NCBI GenBank assembly: GCA_030832095.1
Contig: JAURJT010000002.1
Span: 62,001-126,000, forward strand
DNA: 64,000 nucleotides
Reading direction: 5' to 3'
From: Gammaproteobacteria bacterium
GTDB lineage: Bacteria; Pseudomonadota; Gammaproteobacteria; Burkholderiales; Burkholderiaceae_B
The stretch's first letter is position 1. The number at the start of each line of letters is the position of its first letter. This document shows, piece by piece, positions 42,723 through 51,191 of the stretch. A program made the translations under genes and the position numbers. Under the pieces are notes generated by a model. It was given only the letters and a program-made list of their open reading frames with translations. It ran no database searches and was not told where the DNA came from.

Positions 42723-44441
42723 ATGACAACTCAGCCAAACGACGGCTACTACGAAGTTTTATGGCCCCGCAGCCCCATGCAAGTTCAGGGAAAATCCTTA
42801 GCGAAACGCCTCGATACCCTCGCTGGTAAAACCATTGTTCAACTTTGGGATTACGTCTTTAAAGGCGACCAAGTGTTTGCCGCGCTTGAGGAAAGTCTGA
42901 AAGAAAAATACCCCGGCGTGAATTTCGTGCACTGGAGCGTGCTGGGAAATACACACGGCCCTGACGAACGTCAGATTTTGGCTGATTTACCCCGGCGCTT
43001 AAAAGAACTGAATGCCGATGCCGTCATCTCAGGGATGGGCTGCTGAGGCAGTTGCACGCCCGCCGTGTTGCGGGCCAGTGCAGTATGTGAAGAGGCTGGT
43101 GTACCAAGCTCTTCGTTAGTCAGTCAGGGTTTTTTAAAACTTGCTGAGGCCTCGTCGATTGGTCTGGGCTTTCCAAGCATGCCCGTCGCCTTGGTGCCCG
43201 GGCACCCAGGTGCACAAAGCGCGGCAATGTTGCGGCGCAACATTCTTGAGGTCACCGCGGCAGAGGTCATCAAGAATTTGACCGATGCTAGTGGCACGGG
43301 CACGCACACCTCTGAACCACTGGCGCAAGACGTTGTGTTCAAGGGTGGCTTTGATGCTGTGAATCAGTACTTTTTGACAAACGAATGGAGTGACGGGCTG
43401 CCGGTGGTTCCACCAACTAAAGCCAAGGTACAAGAATTTTTAAACTACACAGATCGTGCAGCAAGCGACGTTTTGGGAGTCTTGTTGCCCGACAATCGAG
43501 CCGCTACTGTGTGGAGCATCGCGGTCAATGGCGTGATGGCCGGCTGTCGCCCCGAGTACATGCCGATCTTGGTTGCGCTGGTGCAAGCGATGGCCGACCC
43601 AGCCTATGGCGTAGAGCATAGCGGCAACACCCCAGGCGGCGAGACGCTGATTATTTTGAACGGACCGATTGTTCAGCAACTCGGGTTTAACTACAAAGAA
43701 AACGTCTTGCGGGATGGCTTTCAGCCAAACACGTCGGTCGGCCGTTTTTGGCGCTTGTATCTGCGCAATGTCGCGGGCTTTTTATTGCACAAAAACGATA
43801 AAGCAACGTTTGGCAATACGTGGCGGGTAGTCGCGGCAGAAAATGAAGAGGTACTGAAAGCCATCGGCTGGAGCCCAACCAGTGTAGAGATGGGGTTCAA
43901 CGCGACGGATAACACCGTCACGATTGCTCGCTATACGGGTGGCAATGTGATTGCCTCGGTGTCCGGCAGTACACCAGAAGAAATCATGCCGATTTTGGCC
44001 GATGCCGTGGTACGCCAAACCTCGTGGCAGATTACCTTCACCGTAGGTGGCGCCTATGGCACGCTTCGGCCGTTGGTGTTGCTCAGTCCGATTTTGGCTG
44101 AAGCGATTGCTCAGGGCGGCTGGTCTAAGCAAGACGTGAAGCAGTATTTGTTTGAGCACGCGCGTCTGCCCGCCTGGAAATTTGAACACATGCTGCGCGT
44201 CTGGGCCGACAAACCCATTTGGAATCTGACCGAAGAATATGCGGCCGGTCGGATCCCGAAAGTATTTTGTGAGTCTGACGACCCGAATCGCTTGGTACCC
44301 CTGATCGCCTGCGCTGACGATTTCATGATCGCGGTCACTGGTGATCCACTCAGAACCAATGCATATGTATTTGCGCACAACGGGCGCCTGGGTTACCCAG
44401 TCGGGAAATTGATCGATTTACCGGCAAGTTGGCAATTTTGA
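42723..44441 (+). CDS. UGSC family selenoprotein with C-terminal extension (in-frame UGA = Sec)
   Basis: Read with the TGA at 43044-43046 as selenocysteine, this gene encodes 572 residues with Sec108 in the motif U-G-S-C (TGA GGC AGT TGC). Both sides of the TGA stay in one frame and both look like protein (AVISGMGC before; TPAVLRASAVCEEAG after). GGAGA precedes the ATG. The N-terminal part (about 1-190) is the UGSC domain, known from selenoproteome surveys as a redox-motif family of unknown function. The C-terminal part (about 205-572: EWSDGLPVVPPT, VNGVMAGCRPEYMPIL) is homologous to the protein at 45342. A hairpin follows the UGA, and selB is three genes downstream. Confidence 0.88.
43053..43082 (+). 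promoter_or_regulatory. Bacterial SECIS-like hairpin, first UGSC gene
   Basis: Downstream of the UGA, TGCAC+GCCCGC pairs with GCGGGC+GTGCA (two-base CA bulge) around the six-base loop CGTGTT. The loop starts 17 bases after the UGA and contains GU, as required for SelB recognition in E. coli-type SECIS elements. Confidence 0.75.
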
Positions 44442-44546
44442 TATCTGTTCGCTACCAGTTCGAGCAAGTTGATCATTTTGATATCTGTTCGCGACTAGTT
44501 CGAGTAAGTTGGTAATTTGGATACCTGATGCTCACCCATTCGTGCA
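44427..44546 (+). repeat. Three tandem 40-bp repeats
   Basis: Three units begin AGTTG at 44427, 44467 and 44507. Units 1 and 2 match at 34 of 40 positions and units 2 and 3 at about 26 of 40. The first unit includes the last codons and stop of the first UGSC gene. It looks like an old local duplication of the gene's 3' end. Confidence 0.8.
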
Positions 44547-44563
44547 ATAGATCGATTTAACGC

Positions 44564-44593
44564 TCGACGGACTTTTTTTGTTAGGTCTAGAAT
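44564..44593 (+). promoter_or_regulatory. Candidate promoter of the second UGSC gene
   Basis: TCGACG (44564-44569) and TAGAAT (44588-44593) are separated by 18 bp. The -10 matches five of six consensus bases and the -35 four of six. The ATG is about 28 bp downstream. Confidence 0.3.
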
Positions 44594-44620
44594 AGAAAAA
44601 AATACAGACAGGAGCCAATG

Positions 44621-45229
44621 ATGAACGCTGAAAGCAAAATGACGATGGACATGCTGCGCGTGTTACATCCAGCAGTTGAGTCGCACACACCGGTTAAAAA
44701 CCCGCATGACCTCATCCCTGAAGGTGGTAAAGCGCAAGGGCTGCGCCACCTCGCCCCTCGCCTGACAAGCCTGAAGGGCAAACGTCTTGCATTGTTGGAT
44801 AACAACAAGGTCAACGCTCGCGAGCTCTTGACCGCTTTTGGTAAACAATTGCAGCTTCAGCACGGTGTGGGCGAGATCAAAATGTGGCGCAAGCCCACTT
44901 CTGCTGCGCCTGCTCCGTTTATCTCTGAGATCACGGCATGGAAACCCGACCTGATGCTCACTGCCTCAGGCGACTGAGGGTCGTGCTCGTCGTGGAGTGT
45001 CCACGACTCGCACACGATAGAGTCTCTGGGGATCCCCACAGTGACGTTCGTGACGCAACCCTTTCGGGGGATTGCAGCAACACGTTCAAAATCTTTAGGT
45101 CTGCCAAGTTTGCCGATTTTGTTAATCGACCACCCCTTAGCGAACCGTACGCCCGACGAGATCGACGCGATCGCATTGCAGCGTCTAGTCGATGCCGTAC
45201 AGTTTTTAACGGATGTGCCCGCACGGTAA
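44621..45229 (+). CDS. UGSC family selenoprotein, short form (in-frame UGA = Sec)
   Basis: Reading TGA at 44975-44977 as Sec gives a 202-residue protein with U119-G-S-C (TGA GGG TCG TGC). The frame continues as protein (IPTVTFVTQPF, LPSLPILLIDHPLANRTPDEI) to a TAA. I start it at 44621 because AGGAG lies six bases upstream. The ATG at 44618 is too close. It is a single-domain UGSC protein without the C-terminal extension of its neighbour. The region around Sec and the following IDHPLANRTPDE resemble that neighbour's GxMPVALVPGHPG region only loosely. A hairpin sits at the same distance from the UGA as in the first gene. Confidence 0.85.
44983..45013 (+). promoter_or_regulatory. Bacterial SECIS-like hairpin, second UGSC gene
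   Basis: GTGC-TC-GTCGTGG pairs with CCACGAC-TC-GCAC around the loop AGTGT. The upper stem is 7 bp and the lower 4 bp, with a symmetrical TC/TC internal loop. The loop begins 18 bases after the UGA and contains GU. Confidence 0.75.
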
Positions 45230-45341
45230 GCCTTGTGCGATGCGAGTATTTGGTTCGCGCGATATTAAGTGAAGCCGTGACGCACTGCCAACAAACGCGG
45301 GTAGTACCGCGACGAATCGTTCAACCCTTGGAGGGCTTGTC

Positions 45342-46382
45342 ATGAGCACCCACGCCACACTGTTAGAGCTAGCCCTGCCCGACGATTCTTTGCAAGACTA
45401 TTTCGAACAACAGGGTTGGACAGATGGTCTGCCAATCCTGGCCCCGACGCCAGAGCGTGTTGCGGCGATGGTTGCTGGCAGCGGTTTAGCTGGCGATAGT
45501 GATATCGCTGCGATTGCGCCGGGCTATGCTTTATGCAGTGTTGAAAAGCTGGCAATTAACGCTGTGATGGCAGGTTGTAAGCCAAGTTATATGCCGGTGC
45601 TTATCGCTGCGTTAAAGGCGATGGCAGTGCCTCACTTTAATTTGTCTGGCATCCAGTCGACCACACATCCGGTGGCACCGATGTTTGTCGTCAATGGCCC
45701 GATTCGTCACGAGATCGGCTTGAACTTTGGTTCAAACGTGTTCGGACAGGGCTTTCGTGCCAATGCCACGATCGGGCGTGCGTTGCGCCTGGTACTCATG
45801 AATATTGGTCAAGGTATCCCCGGAAAGACGGACATGGCGACACATGGTACGCCTTGCAAGTTTAGTTTTTGTGCCGGTGAAAACGAAGAACAAAATCCTT
45901 GGGATCCCTTTCATGTTGAACATGGCTTAGCAAAAACGGACAGCAGTGTGTTGGTACACGCGGCAGAATCCCCCCATAACGTGCAAGATCATGCCAGCGC
46001 AAATGCTGCAGAACTTTTGTTAATGATCTCTGATGTGATGATGACGATTGGCGGCAACAACATGAGTTCGGGCGGTGAGATGCTACTGGTACTTGGCCCC
46101 GAACACGCGGCAATCTTAGCGAAACACGGCATGAGTAAAGATGATGTGCGGCACGACCTGCACAAGCGGATGCGTTTGCAGTTAAGCCGTGTCAGTGAAG
46201 GCTGTCAAGAGTGGTATCGCACCAAACGAAAAACTTTTAATGTGCCACCCGGCACCACCCATATTCCCTACTTAGATGAGGCTTCACAAATTCAAATTGT
46301 GGTGGCTGGTGGTCAAGGCTTACATTCAATGGTGGTGCCTAGTTTTGGGATATCACACTTTGTGCTTGAAAAAATCGTCTAG
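45342..46382 (+). CDS. Paralogue of the C-terminal domain of the first UGSC protein, unknown function
   Basis: This 346-residue protein aligns by eye with residues ~205-572 of the first UGSC selenoprotein: QQGWTDGLPILAPTPERV against TNEWSDGLPVVPPTKAKV, and AINAVMAGCKPSYMPVLIAALKAMA against AVNGVMAGCRPEYMPILVALVQAMA. It has no in-frame TGA. Cys in MAGC is conserved in both. There is no signal peptide, so it is cytoplasmic. GGAGG precedes the ATG. It lies between the second UGSC gene and selB, which suggests the domain works with the UGSC domain either fused or as a separate subunit. I do not recognise an activity. Confidence 0.8.
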   Translation: MSTHATLLELALPDDSLQDYFEQQGWTDGLPILAPTPERVAAMVAGSGLAGDSDIAAIAPGYALCSVEKLAINAVMAGCKPSYMPVLIAALKAMAVPHFNLSGIQSTTHPVAPMFVVNGPIRHEIGLNFGSNVFGQGFRANATIGRALRLVLMNIGQGIPGKTDMATHGTPCKFSFCAGENEEQNPWDPFHVEHGLAKTDSSVLVHAAESPHNVQDHASANAAELLLMISDVMMTIGGNNMSSGGEMLLVLGPEHAAILAKHGMSKDDVRHDLHKRMRLQLSRVSEGCQEWYRTKRKTFNVPPGTTHIPYLDEASQIQIVVAGGQGLHSMVVPSFGISHFVLEKIV

Positions 46383-46442
46383 CACTGCACCACATCTGAT
46401 CAATACCGCCCTCGTCATCCCAACAGAGCACTTTCGCGCACC

Positions 46443-48401
46443 ATGATTGTTGCAACCGCAGGCCACATTGATCACGGCAAGAGCACCTTGGTCAAAGCCT
46501 TATCGGGCGTCGATACCGATCGCTTGCCAGAAGAAAAAGCGAGAGGCATCTCGATTGATCTAGGCTTTGCTTACTTGACCCTGCCTGACACCCCGATGAT
46601 TGGTTTTGTGGATGTGCCGGGTCATGAGCGCTTTGTACGCAATATGCTGGCCGGTGTCTGTGGCATAGACTATGTCATGTTAGTGGTTGCCGCCGATGAT
46701 GGCGTCATGCCCCAAACCATTGAGCATCTCAGCATTGTGCAGTTGCTCGGCATCCACACGGGCGTTGCCGTCTTGACGAAAACTGATCGTGTATCGGCCG
46801 AGCGTGTAAACGAAGTGCGTCAACAGGTACAGACGTTATTGCACAGCGCAAGGCTGGCTAGTTTTGAAATTGTCGAATGCTCGGTGTTCTCGCAGCAGGG
46901 TGTGAACGAGTTGCGCGAGCGGCTCGGTCAAGCCGCGCGTGAGACCCAGCGCACCGAATTCAAGGGGCGATCTTTTCGCTTTGCGATTGATCGGTCTTTT
47001 TCGATTGTTGGCAGCGGTACGGTTGTCACCGGTACTGTCTTTAATCATCAGGTGCAAGTTGGCGAGCGCTTAATACTCACGCCAAGCGGTCAAACTGTCC
47101 GCGTTCGAGGTATCCATCAAAACAGTGCAGCGGTCACTGAAGCGCACGCAGGCGAACGCTGTGCGCTCAATCTGGTGGGTGTCAGCGCGCAAGACTGCGG
47201 TCGTGGTGACTGGGTCGTTGCCTCAGCCTTGCATGCCCCAACCTCACGTATTGACATTAGCCTGACCGTCTTGCATACCGAACCGCAAGCGTTGAGTCAT
47301 TGGACTGAGGTTCATCTGCATTTAGGCACCACAGAGGTCATCGCTCGCGTCGCCATTGAGCGAGGCGGCTCCATACAGCCGGGTGCGACTGGCCACGCTC
47401 GGTTGGTCTTAAACAAACCGATTGCCTGTTTAAATGGTGATCGTTTGATTATTCGCGACCAAGCCGCGCAGCGCACGCTCGGCGGTGGAGTGGTACTTGA
47501 CCCGTTTGCTCCGGCAAGAGTGCGTGACAAAGCACTCCGCCAAAAAGAAGTTGCCGCCTTTGCCCAGAAGGATCCTGCGATCGCGTTAAGTGCCCTGCTC
47601 GCTTGTCACTCAGAGACGGGCGTCGACTTAGACCACTTTGCGCGCAGCTTCAACCTGACTGACAGTGCCGTGGTAGATATGCTATCGAGCTTGGACTCAG
47701 TCATGATTGCTAAGGCGCCTAACTTCGCTTTGCTTACCATCTCGGTTGAAAAGCTCGGCGCTCGCGTGGTCACAACACTGAAACAGCATCACCAGGCTCA
47801 GCCACAAGCGGCCGGGCTGAGCCTGAAGGACCTACGCAAACAGTCTGCGCCAAATATGAAGGCAGGCGTTTTTCTTGCTTTCATGCGCGCTATCGCCGCA
47901 GCGCAAAAAATCATACTGACTGGCACGGTTGCTGCGTTAGCTGTGCATCGGTCAAGCGCCAACGCAGCGGATCAATTGCTGTGGCAAAAAATTGAACCCA
48001 CCCTTGCCGCGATGGGACCAAAAGGTCTAACGGCAGCAGAGCTTGCCCAAGCTGCAGGTTTGAAAACCTTGGTCGTCAATGACATGTTGTATCGAAAGGT
48101 GAAACAAGGGGAGCTCTATCGGGTTAGCTCTGAACGTTTCTATTTGCGTGCCAACTTTATCCATTTCGCAACGCTGGCTCGCCATTTGGCGTCAACGAGC
48201 CCCACGCAAACCTTCATTGCGGCTCAGTTTCGTGACCAGGCTGGTGTGAACCGTACGTTGGCGATTGAAATCTTAGAGGTGCTTGACCGGCTTGGTGTCA
48301 CGCAGCGGGTAGGCGATACCCGCAAATTACTCAAGCCACTTGAGACTGTGTTCGATCTTGCGTCTAAAACCATTGACGCAACAACACCTGGTTCACCTTA
48401 A
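46443..48401 (+). CDS. selB: Selenocysteine-specific elongation factor SelB
   Basis: This 652-residue GTPase delivers Sec-tRNA to UGA codons by binding SECIS hairpins. G1 GHIDHGKST (7-15), G3 DVPGHE (57-62) and G4 TKTD (112-115) are intact. EEKARGISIDLGFAYL is the SelB form of the switch I region, which separates it from EF-Tu. Elongation-factor beta-barrels follow, then winged-helix domains in the last 250 residues (LDHFARSF, GLTAAELAQAAGL, DQAGVNRTLAIEILEVLDRLGV, KLLKPL). Length is close to E. coli SelB (614). It lies 60 bp behind the UGSC-domain paralogue. selA, selC and selD are not in the window. Confidence 0.95.
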   Translation: MIVATAGHIDHGKSTLVKALSGVDTDRLPEEKARGISIDLGFAYLTLPDTPMIGFVDVPGHERFVRNMLAGVCGIDYVMLVVAADDGVMPQTIEHLSIVQLLGIHTGVAVLTKTDRVSAERVNEVRQQVQTLLHSARLASFEIVECSVFSQQGVNELRERLGQAARETQRTEFKGRSFRFAIDRSFSIVGSGTVVTGTVFNHQVQVGERLILTPSGQTVRVRGIHQNSAAVTEAHAGERCALNLVGVSAQDCGRGDWVVASALHAPTSRIDISLTVLHTEPQALSHWTEVHLHLGTTEVIARVAIERGGSIQPGATGHARLVLNKPIACLNGDRLIIRDQAAQRTLGGGVVLDPFAPARVRDKALRQKEVAAFAQKDPAIALSALLACHSETGVDLDHFARSFNLTDSAVVDMLSSLDSVMIAKAPNFALLTISVEKLGARVVTTLKQHHQAQPQAAGLSLKDLRKQSAPNMKAGVFLAFMRAIAAAQKIILTGTVAALAVHRSSANAADQLLWQKIEPTLAAMGPKGLTAAELAQAAGLKTLVVNDMLYRKVKQGELYRVSSERFYLRANFIHFATLARHLASTSPTQTFIAAQFRDQAGVNRTLAIEILEVLDRLGVTQRVGDTRKLLKPLETVFDLASKTIDATTPGSP

Positions 48402-48423
48402 TTTTTACTGTCGCTAAATGTGA

Positions 48424-48446
48424 CCGGTCGTGAGCCCTGAGACCGG
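48424..48446. terminator. Weak hairpin between convergent selB and Bug genes
   Basis: CCGGTC and GACCGG form a 6-bp stem with an 11-nt loop in the 59-bp gap between the two convergent stops. No adjacent T run is present on either strand. Confidence 0.3.
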
Positions 48447-48460
48447 CGAGAGTTGTTTCG

Positions 48461-49441
48461 CTACTGGTTGACGATTTTTGCGTCTTTGATAACCTTGCCC
48501 CATTTCAGCGTCTCGGCTTCAATAAAAGCCTTGAACGCCTCGGGCGTACTGCCGACAGCATCGGCCCCACTAGTTGCGAGCTTTTGCTGTACGTCAGGCA
48601 TCGCAAGCACTTGATTGATGACTACGCTAAGCTGCTGCACGATAGGCGCTGGGGTACCGGTAGGTACCATCGCACCACTCCAGGAGGTTGCCACATAACC
48701 GTCAAAACCCGCTTCGATCATTGTGGGTACGTCAGGCAGCAACGGGCTGCGCTTGGGGCTTGTGACAGCAAGCGCCCTGAGCTTGCCTTGTTGGACATGC
48801 TCAATCATGCCCGGCATGGTCGGGAAGGCAACCTTCACCGTGCCACTTAACAAGTCTATCGTTTGTGGACTTGTTCCTTTATAGGGAACGTGTACTAGTT
48901 CTATGCCGGCCCGAGCTTTAAACCATTCAGCGGCCAAATGCGGTGAGCCGCCCGTGCCCGAAGAGCTGTAGCTCAGCTCGCCCGGATGCGCTTTGATATA
49001 GTTGATGAGCTCTTGCACTGAACGGACGGGTAGCGTGGGATGCACGAGCAAGAAACTCGTGACTGAGGTCGCTTGTGAGACGGCAACGAAATCTTTGAAC
49101 AGGTTGTAGCTCAGGGTTGGAAATAGCGAGGCACTGACCGCGGTACCAATCGACACCCAAAAGATCGTGTAGCCATCGGGCGCCGCACGAGCTGCAAGCT
49201 CAGCACCTATGTTGCCGCTCGCCCCAGGTTTATTCTCAACCACAACGGTCTGGCCTAGCACCTCAGCTAACTTTTGCCCCACGATGCGGGCCGGCACATC
49301 AGTTGACCCCCCCGGCGGATAACCCACGATAATCTTTAGTGATTTATTTGGGTAAGCCTGCGCCCGGACTGAAAATGAAGGGATGGCGAGAGAGACACCA
49401 AAGGCCAAAAGAAAGAAAAAAGAGGCGATCCGTATTTTCAT
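48461..49441 (-). CDS. Bug/TctC-family periplasmic solute-binding protein
   Basis: This 326-residue protein starts at the ATG at 49441, giving a proper signal peptide (MKIRIASFFFLLAFGVSLAIP, cleavage near VRAQA). A TTG start at 49474 would add eleven residues before it. Blocks: IVGYPPGGSTDVPARIVG, NKPGASGNIGAELAA, YSSSGTGGSPHLAAEWF and VHVPYKGTSPQTIDLLSG. It is a lone gene convergent with selB. No functional link to the selenoprotein locus is visible. Confidence 0.88.
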   Translation of the reverse strand: MKIRIASFFFLLAFGVSLAIPSFSVRAQAYPNKSLKIIVGYPPGGSTDVPARIVGQKLAEVLGQTVVVENKPGASGNIGAELAARAAPDGYTIFWVSIGTAVSASLFPTLSYNLFKDFVAVSQATSVTSFLLVHPTLPVRSVQELINYIKAHPGELSYSSSGTGGSPHLAAEWFKARAGIELVHVPYKGTSPQTIDLLSGTVKVAFPTMPGMIEHVQQGKLRALAVTSPKRSPLLPDVPTMIEAGFDGYVATSWSGAMVPTGTPAPIVQQLSVVINQVLAMPDVQQKLATSGADAVGSTPEAFKAFIEAETLKWGKVIKDAKIVNQ

Positions 49442-49755
49442 CGTTTTACCGTTTAATCTGGTTAAGTGTCGCAAGGAGGCGCTTAGAAAAATTTAGCATG
49501 ACCGCGCATTCGTCTAAAAAGGACTTGGCAATCAGGCATATTGTCGTTGTCTAATTGGCTTACTTTAAATCTTTGTTGAAGATAGCATCAGTTAGCCTTT
49601 GTTTGCGCTTAAAAGTAACACGCTCACACGGGCATTGATCTAAAATCTAGGTTAGGCAGGCTATGTCAAAGCTTAGTTAACAACGCTTGGCAAGTAACAG
49701 CCAGAGCTCTTGGCTAAGTATTCATTCGCAACAACTTTTTTAGAGAACGCCCACT
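49442..49755. other. Intergenic region between divergent Bug and doxX genes
   Basis: These 314 bp hold no gene. A near-palindrome GCCAGAGCTCTTGGC at 49700-49714 lies about 40 bp before doxX and could be an operator. I see no convincing promoter hexamer pair. Confidence 0.4.
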
Positions 49756-50160
49756 ATGAACCGCTTTGACGATGCTGGCAAACTGCTCTTGCGACTCACA
49801 ATCGGCATTCTGCTGTTGATGCACGGCTTATTCAAACTGGCTAACGGTATCGAATCAATTACCGCGTTAGTTCTTGCACAAGGCTGGCCTGCGTGGATTG
49901 CCTTTGGTGTTTTTATCGGCGAAATTATCGCTCCATCGCTCTTGATTATTGGCGTACTCACACGCGCTGGCGCGTTGGTGATCGTGTTCAATATGGGGTT
50001 GGCAATTTATTTGGCGCACGCGTCACAGATCTTGAGCCTCACCAAAACGGGTGGCTGGGCGCTTGAGCTTCAAGGTCTGTTTTTGATCGGTGCCTTAGTG
50101 GTTGCGCTGTTGGGTGCCGGTCGGTTTAGCTTGGGTGGCGCCAATGGCCGCCTGAACTAA
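49756..50160 (+). CDS. DoxX family membrane protein
   Basis: This 134-residue inner-membrane protein has four hydrophobic helices and the DoxX opening LLLRLTIGILLLMHGLFKL. A conserved acidic residue follows in FIGEIIAPSLLIIG. Family members have been linked to membrane redox and sulfur-stress systems, but most are uncharacterised. It is a single gene in a neighbourhood of oxidative-stress genes (peroxiredoxin and glutathione peroxidase within 3 kb), which would agree with that role. Confidence 0.85.
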   Translation: MNRFDDAGKLLLRLTIGILLLMHGLFKLANGIESITALVLAQGWPAWIAFGVFIGEIIAPSLLIIGVLTRAGALVIVFNMGLAIYLAHASQILSLTKTGGWALELQGLFLIGALVVALLGAGRFSLGGANGRLN

Positions 50161-50199
50161 TTCAGGTCTGGCCTTGAAAAGAAGCACTGCACAAGGCAG

Positions 50200-50559
50200 T
50201 TAATTGGGCTCCATTCCAAATCGTTGCTTAGCCTTGAGCTGAGCCAGTTCGAGTGTGAGCTGAGCTTTGGCTTGGCTGAGGCAGTCGGCACGCTGACCGG
50301 TGGGCAAGTCTTTGCAGGCATTGACCTCTTCTTGATGCGCCGCGAGCGTTTCTTTTCTTGCCGTTTCGAATCGTTGTTCGAGTGTGACGTCCTCTTGGGT
50401 CCAGCGCTCAGGCTCGGGTTCAGGCCAATGAATCGCAGGTGGAGGTGGCAAGGGTAAAGTCGGCTGAGCCTGCACGCCAGCCATGCTAAGCAAGGCCAGA
50501 CCCAGACACAACCCCTGGTTCGTTATTGTGTTTCGTCCATGTAAAAAAAATGTTTTCAT
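50200..50559 (-). CDS. Small periplasmic helical protein of unknown function
   Basis: I start it at 50559, where GGGGAACAGGCG precedes the ATG, giving 119 residues. The longer frame to 50634 would overlap the divergent peroxiredoxin start. It has a signal peptide (cleavage near GVQAQP), a Pro-rich mature start (PLPPPPAIHWPEPEPE), then a charged helix containing ETLAAHQEEVNACKDLPTG and two cysteines that may pair. I do not recognise the family. Its opposite strand does not encode a competing gene. Confidence 0.65.
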   Translation of the reverse strand: MKTFFLHGRNTITNQGLCLGLALLSMAGVQAQPTLPLPPPPAIHWPEPEPERWTQEDVTLEQRFETARKETLAAHQEEVNACKDLPTGQRADCLSQAKAQLTLELAQLKAKQRFGMEPN

Positions 50560-50633
50560 CGCCTGTTCCCCAGATAACTTGGTACTCTTACTAATGTACG
50601 CTTTTTTTTTACCCGGTTTTTCAAGGATCTTCA

Positions 50634-51185
50634 ATGATGCTCAGAAAAAGAATTCACCTAGTTGGCCTTAGCCTGTTTCTTAGCCTATTTCAGTGCACAG
50701 CGGCCTGGGCTGAACTCAAAGTGGGTGTCGCCGCCCCGAGCTTTACCGCGCCGGCAGCACTGGCGGGGCAAACCTACAGCTTTGTACTTGCTGAAGCACT
50801 TAAAAAAGGGCCGGTGGTTGTGTATTTTTACCCAAAGGCTTTTACCACTGGCTGCACGATTGAAGCACAGCTGTTTGCGCAAGCAATAGACAAGTTTGCA
50901 GAGCTCAAAGCCACGGTCATTGGGGTGTCGGGTGATGATATTGAAACCTTGAAAAAATTCTCGCAAGGCCCCTGCGGCGGAAAATTTGCTGTCGCGGCAG
51001 ACCTTGATCGCAGCATTATCAAAGCGTACGATGCCGGCATGATGCTTGTACCGAACATGGCAAGCCGAATCTCTTACGTGGTAACGCCAGACTCGAAAAT
51101 ATTATTTGTTCACAGCGGAATGAGCCCAGATCAACACGTCAGCAGCACGCTTGCGGCGCTGCAAGCGTGGCAAGCTAAAAGGTAA
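50634..51185 (+). CDS. Periplasmic peroxiredoxin (AhpC/TSA, Bcp-like)
   Basis: This 183-residue protein has a signal peptide (MMLRKRIHLVGLSLFLSLFQCTAAWA). The peroxidatic site is YPKAFTTGCT with Cys74 in the P-x-x-x-T-x-x-C motif. A second cysteine in GPCGGKFAV may resolve the sulfenate. The fold ends ISYVVTPDSKILFVHSG. It removes peroxides, probably in the periplasm. Some relatives carry Sec at the peroxidatic position, whereas here it is a normal TGC codon although the organism has SelB. It is 6 bp from the photolyase gene. Confidence 0.85.
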   Translation: MMLRKRIHLVGLSLFLSLFQCTAAWAELKVGVAAPSFTAPAALAGQTYSFVLAEALKKGPVVVYFYPKAFTTGCTIEAQLFAQAIDKFAELKATVIGVSGDDIETLKKFSQGPCGGKFAVAADLDRSIIKAYDAGMMLVPNMASRISYVVTPDSKILFVHSGMSPDQHVSSTLAALQAWQAKR

Positions 51186-51191
51186 GCTCTG

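Noticed and set aside
43044-44441. Separate gene or pseudogene fragment downstream of a stop codon
   Set aside because: The stop is UGA, frame is kept, the context is U-G-S-C, a SECIS-like hairpin follows and selB is nearby. A nonsense mutation would not be repeated with the same motif in the second gene.
44427-44546. CRISPR array
   Set aside because: Repeats are directly adjacent without spacers, diverge quickly, and no cas gene is near.
45041-45229. Independent 62-residue ORF after the second UGSC fragment
   Set aside because: It is the in-frame C-terminal part of the second UGSC selenoprotein and has no ribosome-binding site of its own.
44442-46442. selC (tRNA-Sec) gene between the selenoprotein genes
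   Set aside because: I looked for the long-arm tRNA pattern in the gaps 44442-44620, 45230-45341 and 46383-46442 and saw none.
50634-51185. Peroxiredoxin as a third selenoprotein
   Set aside because: The peroxidatic position is a TGC cysteine codon (Cys74). The same holds for Cys35 in the glutathione peroxidase at 52724.
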